Shown piece by piece: positions 62,925-63,112 of a stretch of DNA of 63,112 bases. Each line of letters begins with the position of its first letter. Position 1 is the first letter of the stretch. Both the position numbers and the translations under genes were made by a program. This stretch comes from Novosphingobium rosa NBRC 15208. GTDB lineage: Bacteria > Pseudomonadota > Alphaproteobacteria > Sphingomonadales > Sphingomonadaceae. The stretch is taken from contig NZ_BCZE01000052.1 of assembly GCF_001598555.1 (NCBI RefSeq), positions 1-63,112 on the forward strand. Reading direction: 5' to 3'. Below the pieces are notes generated by a model. That model was not told the origin of the DNA and did not search any database. It saw nothing but the letters and a program-made list of their open reading frames with translations.

Positions 62925-63112
62925 ATGCGAGGGTCATAACCCTCGCGCTCCCTTTCGTGTCCACGTGGGGGCATAAGGTTCGGCCTTGCGCCCAGATTGC
63001 CGCACCGCAGGCAGGAATGGATGGTTTGAGAGCCTGCGGCGCCTTAGGTCGCGCAGGTGGACAGTCTGGGCGCAAAGATAGGGGACCACCACCCTCTCGC
63101 CGGGAGACGGAA
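62925..63112. repeat. Composite palindromic repeat, copy 14 (cut by window edge)
   Basis: B...A' element: type-B hairpin 62927-62946, GCTCCCTTTCGTGTCCACG, GGTTCGGCCTTGCGCCC, core arms CGCAGGC and GCCTGCGGCGC, CGCAGGTGGACAGTCTGGGC and the start of the A' tract (CTCTCGCCGGGAGACGG) at the right edge. It lies about 48 bp upstream of the TPP riboswitch, so it may belong to the 3' end of the next gene beyond the window. Confidence 0.85.

Overview
The window is GC-rich chromosomal DNA from an alphaproteobacterium, most probably a sphingomonad of the Novosphingobium type. This rests on gene orders common in that group (DUF3576-leuS-lptE-holA; rnd-lptC-lptA; pdxH, J-domain protein, YihY, fabI), two large TonB-dependent receptors, agmatine deiminase, an FMN-binding glutamate-synthase-like protein and OpgG/OpgH. 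There are no rRNA, tRNA, CRISPR, phage or transposase genes. Assignments come from reading motifs in translated sequence; no database search was run.

Layout. 1-12 kb: a divergent pair (small membrane protein / serine-hydrolase lipoprotein), a CDF metal exporter coupled to pdxH, then dnaJ-like, yihY and fabI, two small proteins, murA and galU divergently, an M23 peptidase and a DUF455 protein. 12-19 kb: bcp overlapping glnE, agmatine deiminase, a 38-codon ORF and phaB. 19-26 kb: DUF3576, leuS, lptE, holA and an orphan polyprenyl-phosphate sugar transferase. 26-37 kb: FMN glutamate-synthase-like protein, OprB-like porin, O-antigen-ligase-like protein convergent with a GH16 glycanase, lrp/ald divergent pair, M3 peptidase and a TRIC/YicG-type protein. 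37-45 kb: two TonB receptors and rnd-lptC-lptA. 45-57.6 kb: seven minus-strand genes packed end to end (TolC-like lipoprotein, HlyD-type adaptor, opgG, opgH, transglutaminase-DUF2126, circularly permuted ATP-grasp/alpha-E fusion, transglutaminase). 57.8-63.1 kb: VanZ-like protein, Tyr/Gln-rich glycine-zipper protein, small secreted protein, YnfA, and thiC behind a TPP riboswitch.

Two things stand out. First, the 12.6-kb envelope cluster joins osmoregulated-periplasmic-glucan genes to a predicted peptide-ligase/transglutaminase system and to a TolC-family lipoprotein that appears to have lost its beta-barrel strands. Second, fourteen copies or half-copies of an interspersed palindromic element (about 230 bp when complete) sit mostly 6-30 bp after stop codons. 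Each complete copy has two different terminal hairpins in inverted orientation around a GCGCCGCAGGC / GCCTGCGGCGC core hairpin, and the terminal stems show paired base changes between copies. No candidate mobilising enzyme is present in the window.
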